From assembly GCA_943329845.2 (NCBI GenBank), contig CALQFM020000005.1, positions 27,303-91,302 of the forward strand: a stretch of DNA of 64,000 nt, in the 5' to 3' direction. Source of the DNA: Candidatus Kuenenia stuttgartensis (GTDB taxonomy: Bacteria > Pseudomonadota > Alphaproteobacteria > SMXS01). Below the pieces are notes generated by a model, which was not told where the DNA came from, did not search any database, and saw nothing but the letters and a program-made list of their open reading frames with translations. Numbering within the stretch: the first letter of the stretch is position 1; each line of letters begins with the position of its first letter. Shown here in pieces: positions 1-10,182 of the stretch. The translations under genes and the position numbers were made by a program.

Positions 1-26
1 CGGAGCCCGATCCGGCCGGCTGATCC

Positions 27-1010
27 CTATCCCAGCTTTTCCGCGAGCAGCGCCGCCAGATCGGCCTGGGGCCGGGCGCCGATGTGGCTGATCGCCTCGG
101 CCGCGGCGATGGCGCCGATTCTCCCGCACTCGGCGAGCGGCCGTCCCCTCGTCAGGCCCGACAGGAAGCCGGCGGCGTAGAGGTCGCCCGCGCCGGTGGT
201 GTCGATCACCGTCACGCCGCGCTCGGCGCCGATCACGTGCACGTCGGCCCCGTCGAGGATCACCGAGCCCTGCTCCGAGCGGGTCAGCACGGCCAGCGTG
301 CCGGCCTTGCGCACGGCCTGCAGCGCCTCGTCGAAGGTGGCGACCTGGTAGAGCGACAGGATCTCGGCCTCGTTGGCGAAGACGATGTCGACCTGGTCGA
401 CGAGGGCGCGGAATTCGTCGCGATGCCGGTCGACGCAGAACGAATCCGACAGGGTCAGCGCCACCTTCCGGCCCGCGCCGTGGGCGATCTCCAGCGCCTT
501 GCGGAACGCGGCCTTGGCGGCGGGCGGATCCCAAAGATAGCCCTCCAGATAGGTCACCTTCGCCGCGCCGATGACCGCCGGATTGATATCGTTGGACGTC
601 AGATCGTTGGCCGCGCCAAGCAGGGTGTTCATGGTGCGCTGTCCGTCCGGCGTCACCACGATCAGGCAGCGACCGGTCGGCGGGCCTTCCAGCGCGGGCG
701 GCGTCATAAAGCTGATGCCGATGGAGCGGATGTCGTGGGCGAACACCTCGCCGAGCTGGTCGTCGCGCACCTTGCCGATGAACGCGCCCTTGCCGCCCAG
801 AGAGGCCATGCCAGCCATGGTGTTGGCCGCCGAACCGCCCGAGATCTCCACGCCCGGCGGCATGGCGGCGTAGAGCCTGCCCGCCTGCGCGGCGTCGATC
901 AGCATCATGCCGCCCTTGGTCAGGCCGTGGCGGTCGAGGAAGGCGTCGTCGGCCTGGCAGAGAACGTCGACAATGGCGTTGCCGATGCCGACAACATCGA
1001 TTTCATGCAT
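27..1010 (-). CDS. Adenosine kinase-like PfkB-family sugar kinase
   Basis: This 327-residue cytoplasmic protein belongs to the PfkB/ribokinase family, which phosphorylates nucleosides or sugars with ATP. The N-terminus (MHEIDVVGIGNAIVD) is typical of the alphaproteobacterial adenosine kinase group. A Gly-Gly-Ser-Ala-Ala-Asn segment near residue 60 fits the substrate lid, and DTTGAGD near residues 270-276 is the anion hole with the catalytic Asp. The ATG at 1010 is chosen because an in-frame extension upstream shows no family similarity. Adenosine as substrate is inferred from family resemblance; another nucleoside or sugar is possible. Confidence 0.85.
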   Translation of the reverse strand: MHEIDVVGIGNAIVDVLCQADDAFLDRHGLTKGGMMLIDAAQAGRLYAAMPPGVEISGGSAANTMAGMASLGGKGAFIGKVRDDQLGEVFAHDIRSIGISFMTPPALEGPPTGRCLIVVTPDGQRTMNTLLGAANDLTSNDINPAVIGAAKVTYLEGYLWDPPAAKAAFRKALEIAHGAGRKVALTLSDSFCVDRHRDEFRALVDQVDIVFANEAEILSLYQVATFDEALQAVRKAGTLAVLTRSEQGSVILDGADVHVIGAERGVTVIDTTGAGDLYAAGFLSGLTRGRPLAECGRIGAIAAAEAISHIGARPQADLAALLAEKLG

Positions 1011-1148
1011 GGGGAGACTTTCTGGCGGTTGTGTCGCGGCGAGTATAGGGTCGGACGTCCGAGGCGCAACCGCACGGTGCAAGGTGGGCGATGATGGTTG
1101 CTCTCGCGCCGATATTTCGGGATGGTGGCGGCACGGCGCGGATGGTGC

Positions 1149-1700
1149 ATGTGTTCAAGGGAGTGGCGAAGGTTGCGAGGGCTTAGGATCGTGGTGCTGG
1201 CGGCGGTGATCGCCGCTGTTTCGGCGGGCGCCGCGGACGCCAGGAGGAAGAAGCAGGAGACGCCGCCGCCGCCGGTTCAGCAGGCGCCCGCGCAACCGGC
1301 AAAGCCCGCCATTCCCGATATCAATACCCGCGCCAGGGAGTTGATGGACCTGGACGCGGAATCGGTTCGTGCCCGCTACGGTCAGCCGCGGCTGCTGCGC
1401 AAGGAGTCGCCCGCCCAGGTCTGGCAGTATGCCGACGACACCTGCGTGCTGCTGGTGGTGCTCTACGAGCCCAAGGACGGCAAGGGCAGCCCGCGGGTCA
1501 AATACGCCCAGGGCCGCATGCTGCCGGGACGGGAGACCGAGGTGGCCAACTGCCTCACCGGTCCGCGCCCGAGCACGCCGGCCAACGCCTCCACGCTGCC
1601 ATCCGCCAGCCCGGTGGTCATCCCCGGACGGCCCCTGTCCGGCACGCCGATCTATTCGCCAGGCGATCCGGTGCCGCCATCGGCGGCGGCGCCCAAATAG
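1149..1700 (+). CDS. Secreted hypothetical protein, SmpA/OmlA-like fold possible
   Basis: A protein of about 183 residues. It opens with basic residues and a hydrophobic stretch ending in SAGAADA, which reads as a signal peptide cut near residue 31. A Pro/Gln-rich linker follows. The globular core has a YGQP..R.ES.A.VWQY..D.CVL pattern like small alphaproteobacterial envelope proteins resembling SmpA/BamE. The C-terminus is Pro/Ser-rich. Upstream in-frame TTG (1098) and ATG (1122) starts are possible, but the ATG at 1149 leaves the most normal signal peptide. Periplasmic location is inferred and the function is unknown. Confidence 0.6.
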   Translation: MCSREWRRLRGLRIVVLAAVIAAVSAGAADARRKKQETPPPPVQQAPAQPAKPAIPDINTRARELMDLDAESVRARYGQPRLLRKESPAQVWQYADDTCVLLVVLYEPKDGKGSPRVKYAQGRMLPGRETEVANCLTGPRPSTPANASTLPSASPVVIPGRPLSGTPIYSPGDPVPPSAAAPK

Positions 1701-1703
1701 GCG

Positions 1704-2345
1704 CTAGATCGTCTTCGCCTTGTAGGCGCACAGATCCTCGACGATGCATTTCGGGCACTCAGGCTTGCGCGCCTTGCAGATGTAGCGCCCGTGCAGGATC
1801 AGCCAGTGGTGCGCGTGCAGCTTGAAGCGGTCGGGCACGACCTTGTTCAGCTTGGTCTCGACATGCAGCGGCGTCTTGCCCGGCGCCAGGCCGGTGCGGT
1901 TGCCGACGCGGAAGATGTGGGTATCGACGGCGATGGTCGGCTCCCCGAAGGCCACGTTCAGCACCACGTTGGCGGTCTTGCGGCCCACGCCGGGCAGCGC
2001 TTCGAGCGCGTCGCGATCCCGCGGCACTTCGCCACCATGCTTGTCGATGAGTAGTTGCGACAGGGCGATGACGTTCTTCGCCTTGGCGTTGAACAGGCCG
2101 ATGGTCTTGATGTAGTCGCGCAGCCTGTCCTCGCCCAGCGCCACCATCTGCGCTGGCGTCGTCGCCACCTTGAACAGCGGTCCGGTCGCGCGGTTCACGC
2201 CGACGTCGGTGGCCTGGGCCGACATCACGACGGCGACCAAGAGGGTATAGGGGTTGATATAGTCGAGCTCCGTGCGCGGCTCGCTGTCCGCGCCCTCCAG
2301 CCTTGTGAAGAATTCCTCGATGTCGGCCTTTTTCATGGGCGCCAT
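1704..2345 (-). CDS. nth: Endonuclease III (DNA glycosylase/AP lyase)
   Basis: Base-excision repair enzyme that removes oxidised pyrimidines and cleaves abasic sites. The 213-residue length is normal. The helix-hairpin-helix LPGVGRKTANVV lies at residues 117-128 and contains the catalytic Lys (K123). The catalytic Asp is D141 in VDTH. A 4Fe-4S cluster is set by Cys190, 197, 200 and 206 (C-X6-C-X2-C-X5-C). A second in-frame ATG three codons in (2336) is an equally plausible start, since neither has a clear Shine-Dalgarno. It faces a convergent secreted protein gene with a 3-nt gap and is divergent from a DUF2244 gene. Confidence 0.95.
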   Translation of the reverse strand: MAPMKKADIEEFFTRLEGADSEPRTELDYINPYTLLVAVVMSAQATDVGVNRATGPLFKVATTPAQMVALGEDRLRDYIKTIGLFNAKAKNVIALSQLLIDKHGGEVPRDRDALEALPGVGRKTANVVLNVAFGEPTIAVDTHIFRVGNRTGLAPGKTPLHVETKLNKVVPDRFKLHAHHWLILHGRYICKARKPECPKCIVEDLCAYKAKTI

Positions 2346-2346
2346 G

Positions 2347-2381
2347 TTAGAGCGGTTTCAGCCAAGGCTGAACCGCTCTAA
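2347..2381. repeat. Imperfect inverted repeat upstream of nth
   Basis: The arms TTAGAGCGGTTTCAGCC and GGCTGAACCGCTCTAA are complementary except for one extra A in the left arm, with a tiny spacer. The element ends two bases before the first nth ATG. It could be an operator, an extragenic palindrome or a transcript hairpin masking the nth ribosome-binding site. Nothing in the window decides between these. Confidence 0.6.
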
Positions 2382-2483
2382 CTTCGGTCGCCGCGGCTTT
2401 CGGGCGGCAAGGCGATTCCGCCTTACCTGAAAGCGCTATAAAGCCGCATGACGGACGGGCAAGCGTAGGCCTATGTTTCCGTC

Positions 2484-2954
2484 ATGACCGATCCCGCCGT
2501 GCATTTCGACGCGGTGCTGCATCCGCACCGGTCGCTCAGCCGCAAGGGCTTCCTGATCGTGATGATCATGGTGGGCGCGATCAGCTTCGCCGGCGGCATG
2601 GTGTTCCTGCTGATGGGCGCGTGGCCCATATTCGGCTTCTTCGGACTGGATGCGGCGATCATCTATGTCGCGTTCCGCGTCAATTTCCGCGATGGCGAGC
2701 GTTACGAACGGGTCTGCCTCGGCGACGACGGCCTCGAGGTGCTGCAGGTGGCGCCTGGCGGCGCCGAGACGCGCACATCATTCCAGCCTTACTGGACCCG
2801 CGTGCTGGTGGATGAGGAAGGCTGCCTGGTGCTGCGGTCCCATGGCAAGTCCATGGAGCTGGGATGCTTCCTGGTCGAGCATGAGAAGGAAAGCTTCCGC
2901 GCGGCTCTCGATACCGCCTTACGGGCGTTCAAGGCTCCGCGGTTCGCCGGCTAA
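2484..2954 (+). CDS. DUF2244 family membrane protein
   Basis: A 156-residue protein with two closely spaced transmembrane helices (about residues 22-43 and 46-65). A soluble C-terminal domain carries the RDGERYERVCLGDDGLEV and LRSHGKSMELGCFL segments typical of DUF2244. Proteins of this family are common in Alphaproteobacteria, often near nth, and have no established function. It is divergent from nth and its end overlaps the dapB stop by four bases on the opposite strand. An inner-membrane location with a cytoplasmic domain is inferred. Confidence 0.85.
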   Translation: MTDPAVHFDAVLHPHRSLSRKGFLIVMIMVGAISFAGGMVFLLMGAWPIFGFFGLDAAIIYVAFRVNFRDGERYERVCLGDDGLEVLQVAPGGAETRTSFQPYWTRVLVDEEGCLVLRSHGKSMELGCFLVEHEKESFRAALDTALRAFKAPRFAG

Positions 2955-3757
2955 AGCTTCAGCACATCCTGCATCGTGTAGAACCCGGGCGGCTTGCCCG
3001 CCGTCCACAGCGCCGCGTGCACCGCGCCGCGGGCGAAGATGATGCGGTCGCCGGCCTTGTGGGTCAGCTCGATGCGTTCGTCGTCGGCCGCGAAGACCAC
3101 CGTGTGGTCGCCCGCCACGTTGCCGCCGCGCAGCACCGCGAAGCCGATGTCGCCGCGCTTGCGCGCGCCGGTGATCCCGTCGCGGCCGCGGTCGGCCACC
3201 TCTTCCAGTGCAACACCGCGCCCCTCCGCTGCCGCGCGCCCCAGCGCCAGCGCGGTGCCCGAGGGCGCGTCCACCTTGTGGCGGTGGTGCATCTCGACGA
3301 TCTCGATGTCGAAGCTGTCGTCGAGCACCTCGGCGAGGCGCCTGGTCAACGCGATGCTCAGGTTGACGCCGAGCGAGAAATTGGCCGCCTGAACGACGAC
3401 GGCATGCCTGCCGGCCTCGGTGATCGCGGCCTGCTGATCCGGTTCCAGGCCCGTGGTGCCGACCACATAGGCGGTGCCGGTCTCGGCGGCGATGCGGGCG
3501 TTCTCCACGGTGACCCTGGGAATGGTGAAGTCGATGATCACGTCCGCCTTCCCGAACAGCGCCCGAACGTCGTCGGTGAGCGCGACGCCGAGCGGCTCGA
3601 TGCCGGCCAGCGTGCCCAGGTCCTTGCCCATGTCCGGATTGCCGGGCGCGTCGACGGCGCCGATGACTGCCGCGCCCTTCGCTTCGGTCACCGCGCGCAC
3701 CAGCGCCCGGCCCATGCGGCCCGCGCCACCCAGGATGCCCACTGCAAGATCGCTCAT
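2951..3757 (-). CDS. dapB: 4-hydroxy-tetrahydrodipicolinate reductase
   Basis: DapB reduces the dihydrodipicolinate precursor with NAD(P)H in the diaminopimelate/lysine pathway, which feeds peptidoglycan synthesis. The 268-residue protein has the GILGGAGRMGR nucleotide-binding loop at the N-terminus and the HHRHKVDAPSGTA catalytic block in the second half. The ATG at 3757 follows GGGAGCAGGTGAG, which supplies a Shine-Dalgarno. A longer in-frame reading upstream only translates the intergenic repeat. It lies downstream of dnaJ on the same strand, a common alphaproteobacterial order, with a terminator and repeat pair between them. Confidence 0.95.
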   Translation of the reverse strand: MSDLAVGILGGAGRMGRALVRAVTEAKGAAVIGAVDAPGNPDMGKDLGTLAGIEPLGVALTDDVRALFGKADVIIDFTIPRVTVENARIAAETGTAYVVGTTGLEPDQQAAITEAGRHAVVVQAANFSLGVNLSIALTRRLAEVLDDSFDIEIVEMHHRHKVDAPSGTALALGRAAAEGRGVALEEVADRGRDGITGARKRGDIGFAVLRGGNVAGDHTVVFAADDERIELTHKAGDRIIFARGAVHAALWTAGKPPGFYTMQDVLKL

Positions 3758-3779
3758 CTCACCTGCTCCCAACCCAGCT

Positions 3780-3859
3780 GTCATCCCGGCGAAAGCCGGG
3801 ACCCAGTCCTGCAACCACCGCGCCCTATGAAGCTGGGTCCCGGCTTTCGCCGGGATGAC
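3780..3859. repeat. Inverted GTCATCCCGGCG repeat pair (copy 1)
   Basis: Two 27-nt arms (3780-3806 and 3833-3859) are perfect reverse complements around a 26-nt spacer. The arm begins GTCATCCCGGCGAAAGCC. Two further pairs with the same core lie at 7700-7801 and 38954-39037. It sits between dnaJ and dapB. Such palindromic elements are widespread in alphaproteobacterial genomes and often translate to VIPAKAG in one frame. Confidence 0.9.
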
Positions 3860-3868
3860 AAGGAAAGG

Positions 3869-3896
3869 AAACGGCGGGAGAACCCCGCCGCCGTTT
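3869..3896 (-). terminator. Probable rho-independent terminator of dnaK-dnaJ
   Basis: Arms AAACGGCGG (3869-3877) and CCGCCGTTT (3888-3896) form a perfect 9-bp stem with a 10-nt loop, 26 nt beyond the dnaJ stop on the minus strand. The following minus-strand sequence is pyrimidine-rich (CCTTTCCTT) rather than a clean T-tract, so termination may be partial. Confidence 0.6.
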
Positions 3897-3922
3897 AGCA
3901 CGAAAAAGAAAGTGGCCGAACC

Positions 3923-5065
3923 CTAATCCTTGATCAGGTCGTCCCAGAACTCCTTCGCGCGGGCGAAGAAGCCTTCGGATTCGGGGCTGGACTTGCCGCC
4001 GCCGGCGGCCTCGAACTCGCGCAGCAGGCGCTCCTGCTCCTTGGTCAGGTTGACCGGCGTCTCCACGCCCACATGCACGAACAGGTCGCCGATGCCGCCG
4101 CGCTGCAGCCGGGGCATGCCCTTGCCGCGCAGGCGGAACTGGCGGCCGGTCTGGGTGCCCTCGGGGATGGTGACCTTGGCCTTCTTGCCGTCGATGGTCG
4201 GCACCTCGATGGAGCCGCCCAGCGCCGCGGTGGTCATGGGGATCGGCACGCTCATGTGCAGGTCCATGCCCTCGCGCTCGAAGATGCCGTGCGGTTTCAC
4301 CGACAGGAAGATGTAGAGGTCGCCGGCCGGGCCGCCGCGCGTGCCGGCCTCGCCCTCGCCGGACAGGCGGATGCGGGTACCGTTCTCGACGCCCACCGGA
4401 ATGGCGACAGACAGGGTCTTGTCGCGGGTCACGTGGCCGGCGCCATGGCATGACGCGCATGGATCGCTCACCGTCTGGCCGGCGCCGTGACAGGTCGGGC
4501 AGGTCCGCTCGACGGTGAAGAAGCCCTGCTGGGCGCGCACCTTGCCCATGCCGCGGCAGGTCGGGCAGTCGACCGGCTTGGAGCCGGGCGCCGCGCCGGT
4601 GCCGCCGCACGGCTCGCAGGCGACCGAGGTGTTGACGTTGATCTCGGCCTGCTTGCCGGAGAAGGCCTCCTCCAGGGTCACCGCATAGTCGTAGCGCATG
4701 TCGGCGCCGCGTTGCGGGCCGCCGCGGCGCTGGCCGCCACGCTGGCCGAAGGCGCTGCCGAACAGGTCCTCGAAGATGTCGCTGAACGACCCGTTGAAAT
4801 TGAAGTCGAAACCGCCGCCACCGGGCCGTCCGCCACCGTTCTCGAAGGCGGCATGGCCGAACTGGTTGTACGCGGCACGCTTCTGCGGGTCCTTCAGGAC
4901 CTCGTAGGCCTCGTTGATGTCCTTGAACTTGCGTTCGGCGTCGCCGTCGCCGGGGTGGCGGTCGGGATGGCACTCCATGGCCTTGGCGCGGAACGCCTTC
5001 TTGATCTCGCCATCATCCGCCTCACGGCTGATGCCGAGCATCTCGTAGTAACAAACCTTCGCCAT
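3923..5065 (-). CDS. dnaJ: Chaperone DnaJ (Hsp40)
   Basis: Co-chaperone that binds unfolded clients and stimulates DnaK ATPase. The 380-residue protein has all type I domains. They are a J domain with HPD at residues 33-35, a Gly/Phe-rich linker (about 75-120), and a zinc domain with four CxxCxGxG repeats ([32 protein letters not shown]). C-terminal client-binding domains follow. The ATG at 5065 ([10 protein letters not shown]) is chosen over one ten codons upstream because the J domain begins there. It is co-directional with dnaK 69 nt upstream; the gap holds a strong hairpin. Confidence 0.97.
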   Translation of the reverse strand: MAKVCYYEMLGISREADDGEIKKAFRAKAMECHPDRHPGDGDAERKFKDINEAYEVLKDPQKRAAYNQFGHAAFENGGGRPGGGGFDFNFNGSFSDIFEDLFGSAFGQRGGQRRGGPQRGADMRYDYAVTLEEAFSGKQAEINVNTSVACEPCGGTGAAPGSKPVDCPTCRGMGKVRAQQGFFTVERTCPTCHGAGQTVSDPCASCHGAGHVTRDKTLSVAIPVGVENGTRIRLSGEGEAGTRGGPAGDLYIFLSVKPHGIFEREGMDLHMSVPIPMTTAALGGSIEVPTIDGKKAKVTIPEGTQTGRQFRLRGKGMPRLQRGGIGDLFVHVGVETPVNLTKEQERLLREFEAAGGGKSSPESEGFFARAKEFWDDLIKD

Positions 5066-5096
5066 CTGTGCGTCCCTGGGAAGCCCTCGAAACAAC

Positions 5097-5121
5097 GGGC
5101 GGCAGGGGTCGCCTGCCGCCC
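5097..5121 (-). promoter_or_regulatory. Hairpin in the dnaK-dnaJ spacer
   Basis: GGGCGGCAGG and CCTGCCGCCC form a perfect 10-bp stem with a 5-nt loop between the dnaK stop and the dnaJ start. There is no T-tract, so it is more likely an mRNA-stability or attenuation element that lowers dnaJ relative to dnaK than a full terminator. Confidence 0.55.
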
Positions 5122-5134
5122 GGTTACTGTCGCG

Positions 5135-7066
<1,932 letters not shown>

Positions 7067-7163
7067 CTCGTTGTTCTCCTCTTTTTCCTTGTGGCGGACC
7101 GGGGCAGCCACGTCGTGCACCGCGCCGGCCCCCTCGGGAGCCTCGAATTTTGGTTCGGCCGTT

Positions 7164-7192
7164 ATATAGTGAGGCGGTTTTTGGCCTACAAC
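7164..7192 (-). promoter_or_regulatory. Candidate RpoH (heat-shock) promoter of dnaK
   Basis: On the minus strand GTTG (7192-7189) and ACTATAT (7170-7164) are separated by 18 nt. This compares well with the alphaproteobacterial sigma-32 consensus CTTG-N17/18-CYTATnT (3 of 4 and 6 of 7 matches). The -10 lies about 97 nt before the dnaK ATG. No CIRCE inverted repeat is visible nearby, so regulation by HrcA at dnaK is not supported. Confidence 0.5.
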
Positions 7193-7252
7193 CACTGATG
7201 ACTCGAAATTCGTGAATCTTCCAAATGCCTTGAATCCCGCCGGAGAGCGCCC

Positions 7253-7690
7253 ATGACCGACGCGGACACGATCATCGCGCGCCTCGGGCTGCTGCCGCAT
7301 CCGGAAGGCGGCCACTACCGCGAGATTCACCGCGCCGCTGGCGAGGGCCGCAGCCCGGCCACCGCGATCTACTATCTGCTGCGCGCGGGCGAGCGGTCGC
7401 ACTGGCACCGCATCGACGCCACCGAGATCTGGCACTGGTACGCTGGCGCGCCGCTGCTGCTGTCGGTGTCGGCGGACGGTGAGGCGGTGGCCCGCCACAT
7501 CCTCGGCAACCAGCTCGACCTGGGCCAGCTTCCCCAGGCCATCGTCCCGCCACACGCCTGGCAGGCGGCCGAAAGCCAGGGACACTGGTCGCTGACGGGC
7601 TGCACGGTGGCGCCCGGTTTCGAGTTCTCGGGTTTCGAGATGGCACCCGAGGGTTGGCGGCCGGGACAGGCGAAAGTTATTGAAAAATAA
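7253..7690 (+). CDS. Cupin family protein (DUF985)
   Basis: A 145-residue single-domain protein of the cupin_5/DUF985 family. It shows the characteristic N-terminal [14 protein letters not shown], then [16 protein letters not shown] and a C-terminal [16 protein letters not shown]. The conserved His and Glu residues are where cupins bind metal or ligand. The family has no firmly established reaction, so sugar epimerase-like or metal-binding roles are guesses. It is divergent from dnaK and convergent with pyrE. Its 3' flank holds an inverted-repeat pair. Confidence 0.85.
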   Translation: MTDADTIIARLGLLPHPEGGHYREIHRAAGEGRSPATAIYYLLRAGERSHWHRIDATEIWHWYAGAPLLLSVSADGEAVARHILGNQLDLGQLPQAIVPPHAWQAAESQGHWSLTGCTVAPGFEFSGFEMAPEGWRPGQAKVIEK

Positions 7691-7699
7691 CTAATAATT

Positions 7700-7801
7700 G
7701 TCATCCCGGCGAAGGCCGGGACCCAGCCCTATCTTGCGAAAGACCAGCGCGCAGCGTGCAACAACTCGCCAGGTCTGGATCCCGGCCTTCGCCGGGATGA
7801 C
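7700..7801. repeat. Inverted GTCATCCCGGCG repeat pair (copy 2)
   Basis: Arms 7700-7726 and 7775-7801 are reverse complements except for one position in the CTGGATCCC half, around a 48-nt spacer. It lies between convergent cupin and pyrE genes, where the hairpin may also act as a bidirectional transcript end. Same family as the pairs at 3780 and 38954. Confidence 0.9.
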
Positions 7802-7821
7802 GGCTGGGGTGGGGCGCGTAC

Positions 7822-8403
7822 CTACCCCTTCAGGAACGTCTCGGCCCTGAACACCGACAGCAGTTCCAGCCCTTCCTTCGCCAGTTCCTCTGCGGCGCCT
7901 TCCTGCCGGTCGACGATGGTCAGCACCTTCGACACCTCGGCGCCCATCTCGCGCATGGTGCGCACCGCCTTCATCACCGAGCCGCCGGTGGTGGTGACGT
8001 CCTCTATCATCAGCACTTTCGCGCCCTTCAGCGCGTCGTCGGACGGCAGGCCTTCGATGGGCAGGCGGGTGCCGTGCTCCTTGGGCTGCTTGCGCACGAT
8101 CAGGCAGGGCACCGGCGCGCCGGCCAGCCAGCTCGCCATGGTGGCGCAGGCCAGCGGCGGCACCGCGCCCAACTCCAGCCCGGCGATGAAGTCGGGCTTC
8201 TCCCGCTTCAGCACCTCGACGAAGGCGGCGGCGATCAGCGCCGAACCTTCCGGGTCCAGCATGGTCGGCTTCATGTTGAAGTAGAAATTGCTCTCGCGCC
8301 CCGACGCCAGCCTGATGATCTTGCCCATGCCGAACGACTTGGCGCGGATGATCTCGGCAAGGCGCGCCGGGTTGGGCGCAAGGATGCTGGCGGCGTCGGA
8401 CAT
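7822..8403 (-). CDS. pyrE: Orotate phosphoribosyltransferase
   Basis: Converts orotate and PRPP to orotidine monophosphate in de novo pyrimidine synthesis. The 193-residue protein carries the PRPP-binding signature VLMIEDVTTTGGS in its second half. It has the flexible-loop lysines in IVRKQPKEHGT and an N-terminal FGMGKIIRLASGRESNFYFN substrate segment. Length and motif order are normal. It appears monocistronic: the next minus-strand gene upstream starts more than 70 nt away and is an unrelated hypothetical. Confidence 0.95.
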   Translation of the reverse strand: MSDAASILAPNPARLAEIIRAKSFGMGKIIRLASGRESNFYFNMKPTMLDPEGSALIAAAFVEVLKREKPDFIAGLELGAVPPLACATMASWLAGAPVPCLIVRKQPKEHGTRLPIEGLPSDDALKGAKVLMIEDVTTTGGSVMKAVRTMREMGAEVSKVLTIVDRQEGAAEELAKEGLELLSVFRAETFLKG

Positions 8404-8475
8404 GGCGAACCTCGGGCTGGGGAAGGTAACCGGGTTTATCAGGCGCGATCGGGGACGGCAAGGAGGTGCGCCTAG

Positions 8476-8907
8476 CTACTCTTCGTCTGTCCAATAAATC
8501 CCGTCGACCTTCCCGCTCTCACGCAGAATGTCCTCGATCGCCTGTTTGAGGGCAGCTGTGCGTTCGGCAATGTCGATCCGGCGAAACCAACGCCAGATGA
8601 TTGGCTTGTCCGGCCTGACGAAGCATTGCAAACCGTAATCGCCGTGGTCGTCAAAGCCGTACTGGCAGCCGATCCACTGGTTGTAGCCATGGATCTTTTT
8701 CAAGTTCACATACCAACCCCAATCTTCCTTGCCCACGTAGTCGACCGGAAAGCCTTTGGAAGGAAGCCGTTCCTCAAGGAGTGCTGCAACGAAACGGCCG
8801 CCATGTTCGATCATGGCACCTTCCTCCGATACGTCGAGATGAGCGAGTTCGGGAGCGAGAACCTCTGGGTCGAAGAGGGCCTTCGACTGAAAACGAATCC
8901 AGCGCAT
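8476..8907 (-). CDS. Hypothetical protein, 143 residues
   Basis: No family is recognised. The ATG at 8907 (MRWIRFQSKALFD) is preferred because GGGGA lies just upstream; an in-frame start 16 codons earlier is possible. The sequence is soluble and rich in aromatic residues, with a central GWYVNLKK...YNQWIGCQYGFDD block and a C-terminal RRIDIAERTAALKQAIEDILRE helix-like segment. Its base composition is less GC-rich than its neighbours, which hints at acquisition. It lies between pyrE and a GNAT gene on the same strand but with separate spacing. Confidence 0.6.
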   Translation of the reverse strand: MRWIRFQSKALFDPEVLAPELAHLDVSEEGAMIEHGGRFVAALLEERLPSKGFPVDYVGKEDWGWYVNLKKIHGYNQWIGCQYGFDDHGDYGLQCFVRPDKPIIWRWFRRIDIAERTAALKQAIEDILRESGKVDGIYWTDEE

Positions 8908-8968
8908 GAAAATCCCCGACGCTGCCGCGAACATTGCGGCCACAGAATGCCACAATCTCGCGCCTAGG

Positions 8969-9565
8969 TCAGCGTTTCTTCAAATTCTCCAGTGTTTCGA
9001 ACAGCTTAGGCATATCCGCCCGCGTCACGTGCCGGTGGTTGAACTCGCCTGCCCCGGCGATTCCATCCGGGTTCTCCACCCAGACCGTCTCGGTGATGGG
9101 CACGAACTTGTCCAGCATCCGGTTGACGCCGATGTTGCGCGGCCTCGTCTGGTGGGTCAGGCGGTTCATGTCGCAGGCCTCGCAATACATGGCGATGCGG
9201 TGCGGATAGAGCGCGGTCGAGATGCCGGTCTTGCGGGCGAGCGGGTTGGTCAGGTGCCAGTGGGAGAAGTTGCTGTCCGGCGCGTAGCGATTCAGCAGGG
9301 TGTAGCCCACGAACGTCTCGTCGAGGGTGATGGCGAACGCCATGGAGCGCTGGTCCGGGTCGCCGGTGCGCAGGGCCCGGCGGAAACGGGCGCGCGTGTC
9401 GTCCTCGGTGCCCAGGCGGGCCCTGTCGATGCCGAGGAACGCCAGATAGTCGTCGCCGCTGTCGTACCAGTAGCGCACGACGGCCTCGATATCGTCTTCG
9501 ATGAGGTCACGGAAGGCGGCATGGCCGGCGGCGATGGTCTCGCCCCCGTACCGCGCCGGGCTCAC
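8969..9565 (-). CDS. GNAT-family N-acetyltransferase-like protein
   Basis: A 198-residue protein. DLIEDDIEAVVRYWYDSGDDYL near the start and SMAFAITLDETFVGYTLLNRY resemble the beta strands around the acetyl-CoA site of GNAT enzymes. The canonical Q/RxxGxG/A loop is not obvious, so the assignment rests on overall layout. The GTG start at 9565 overlaps the grpE stop (GTGA), so it is translationally coupled to grpE and probably belongs to the hrcA-grpE operon. Substrate unknown. Confidence 0.6.
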   Translation of the reverse strand: MSPARYGGETIAAGHAAFRDLIEDDIEAVVRYWYDSGDDYLAFLGIDRARLGTEDDTRARFRRALRTGDPDQRSMAFAITLDETFVGYTLLNRYAPDSNFSHWHLTNPLARKTGISTALYPHRIAMYCEACDMNRLTHQTRPRNIGVNRMLDKFVPITETVWVENPDGIAGAGEFNHRHVTRADMPKLFETLENLKKR

Positions 9566-10125
9566 TTCCCCGCGTCGGCTTTCGCCGGCGCCTTGGTCAC
9601 GCCGACCATGGCGGGGCGCAGCAGCCGGTCGCCCAGGGTGTAGCCCACCTGCAGCACCTGGTTGACAGTGCCGTGGGGCTGGTCGGCGTCCTCCACCTCG
9701 AACATGGCCTGGTGCAGGTTATGGTCGAACTTCTCGCCGTGCGGGCGCACTTCCTTGACGCCGTGGCGCTGCAGCACGTTGGCGACCTCGCGGCCGGTGA
9801 GTTGGACGCCCTCGACAAAGCTGCCGAACTTGTCGTCCTTGTCGGCGCCCTCGGGCAGCGCGTCGAGCGCCCGGCCCAGATTGTCGGCCACCGCCAGCAT
9901 GTCGCGGGCGAAACCGGCGATCGAGTACTTGCGGGCATCCTCCACGTCCTTCTGGGCGCGGCGGCGCACGTTCTCGGCCTCGGCCACGGCGCGCAGCATC
10001 TTGTCCTTCAGGTCGGCGATCTCGGCTTGCGCCAGCGCCAGGCGCGCCTCCAGATCGACGGCCTCGCTGGGATCGGCGCCACCGGTTTCCTGGCCAGATT
10101 CGGGAGTGTCTTGTTCGTCGTTCAT
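9562..10125 (-). CDS. grpE: GrpE nucleotide exchange factor
   Basis: Releases ADP from DnaK, completing the chaperone cycle with DnaJ. The protein has 187 residues from the second of two tandem ATGs (188 from 10128). The second is preferred because GAGGA lies about five bases before it. An acidic disordered N-terminus leads into a long coiled coil with AEAENVRRRAQKDVEDARKY. The beta domain contains GVKEVRPHGEKFDHNLHQAM and VNQVLQVGYTLGDRLLRPAMVGV. It lies directly after hrcA on the same strand, across a 35-bp tandem duplication that doubles its initiation region. Confidence 0.96.
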   Translation of the reverse strand: MNDEQDTPESGQETGGADPSEAVDLEARLALAQAEIADLKDKMLRAVAEAENVRRRAQKDVEDARKYSIAGFARDMLAVADNLGRALDALPEGADKDDKFGSFVEGVQLTGREVANVLQRHGVKEVRPHGEKFDHNLHQAMFEVEDADQPHGTVNQVLQVGYTLGDRLLRPAMVGVTKAPAKADAGK

Positions 10126-10182
10126 CATGTCCTCAACTCAGAAGCCGGTTCGTCGTTCATCATGTCCTCAACTCAGAAGCCG
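10113..10182. repeat. 35-bp perfect tandem duplication at the hrcA-grpE junction
   Basis: Bases 10113-10147 and 10148-10182 are identical (unit begins GTTCGTCGTTCATCATG on the plus strand). Each unit contains the last hrcA codons, the spacer and the first grpE codons. The duplicated upstream start (10163) opens a 12-codon frame whose TGA overlaps the real grpE ATG pair. Because 35 is not a multiple of three, neither protein is extended. Confidence 0.95.

Noticed and set aside
7067..7252. CIRCE element upstream of dnaK
   Set aside because: No TTAGCACTC-N9-GAGTGCTAA-like inverted repeat is present; an RpoH-type promoter fits better.
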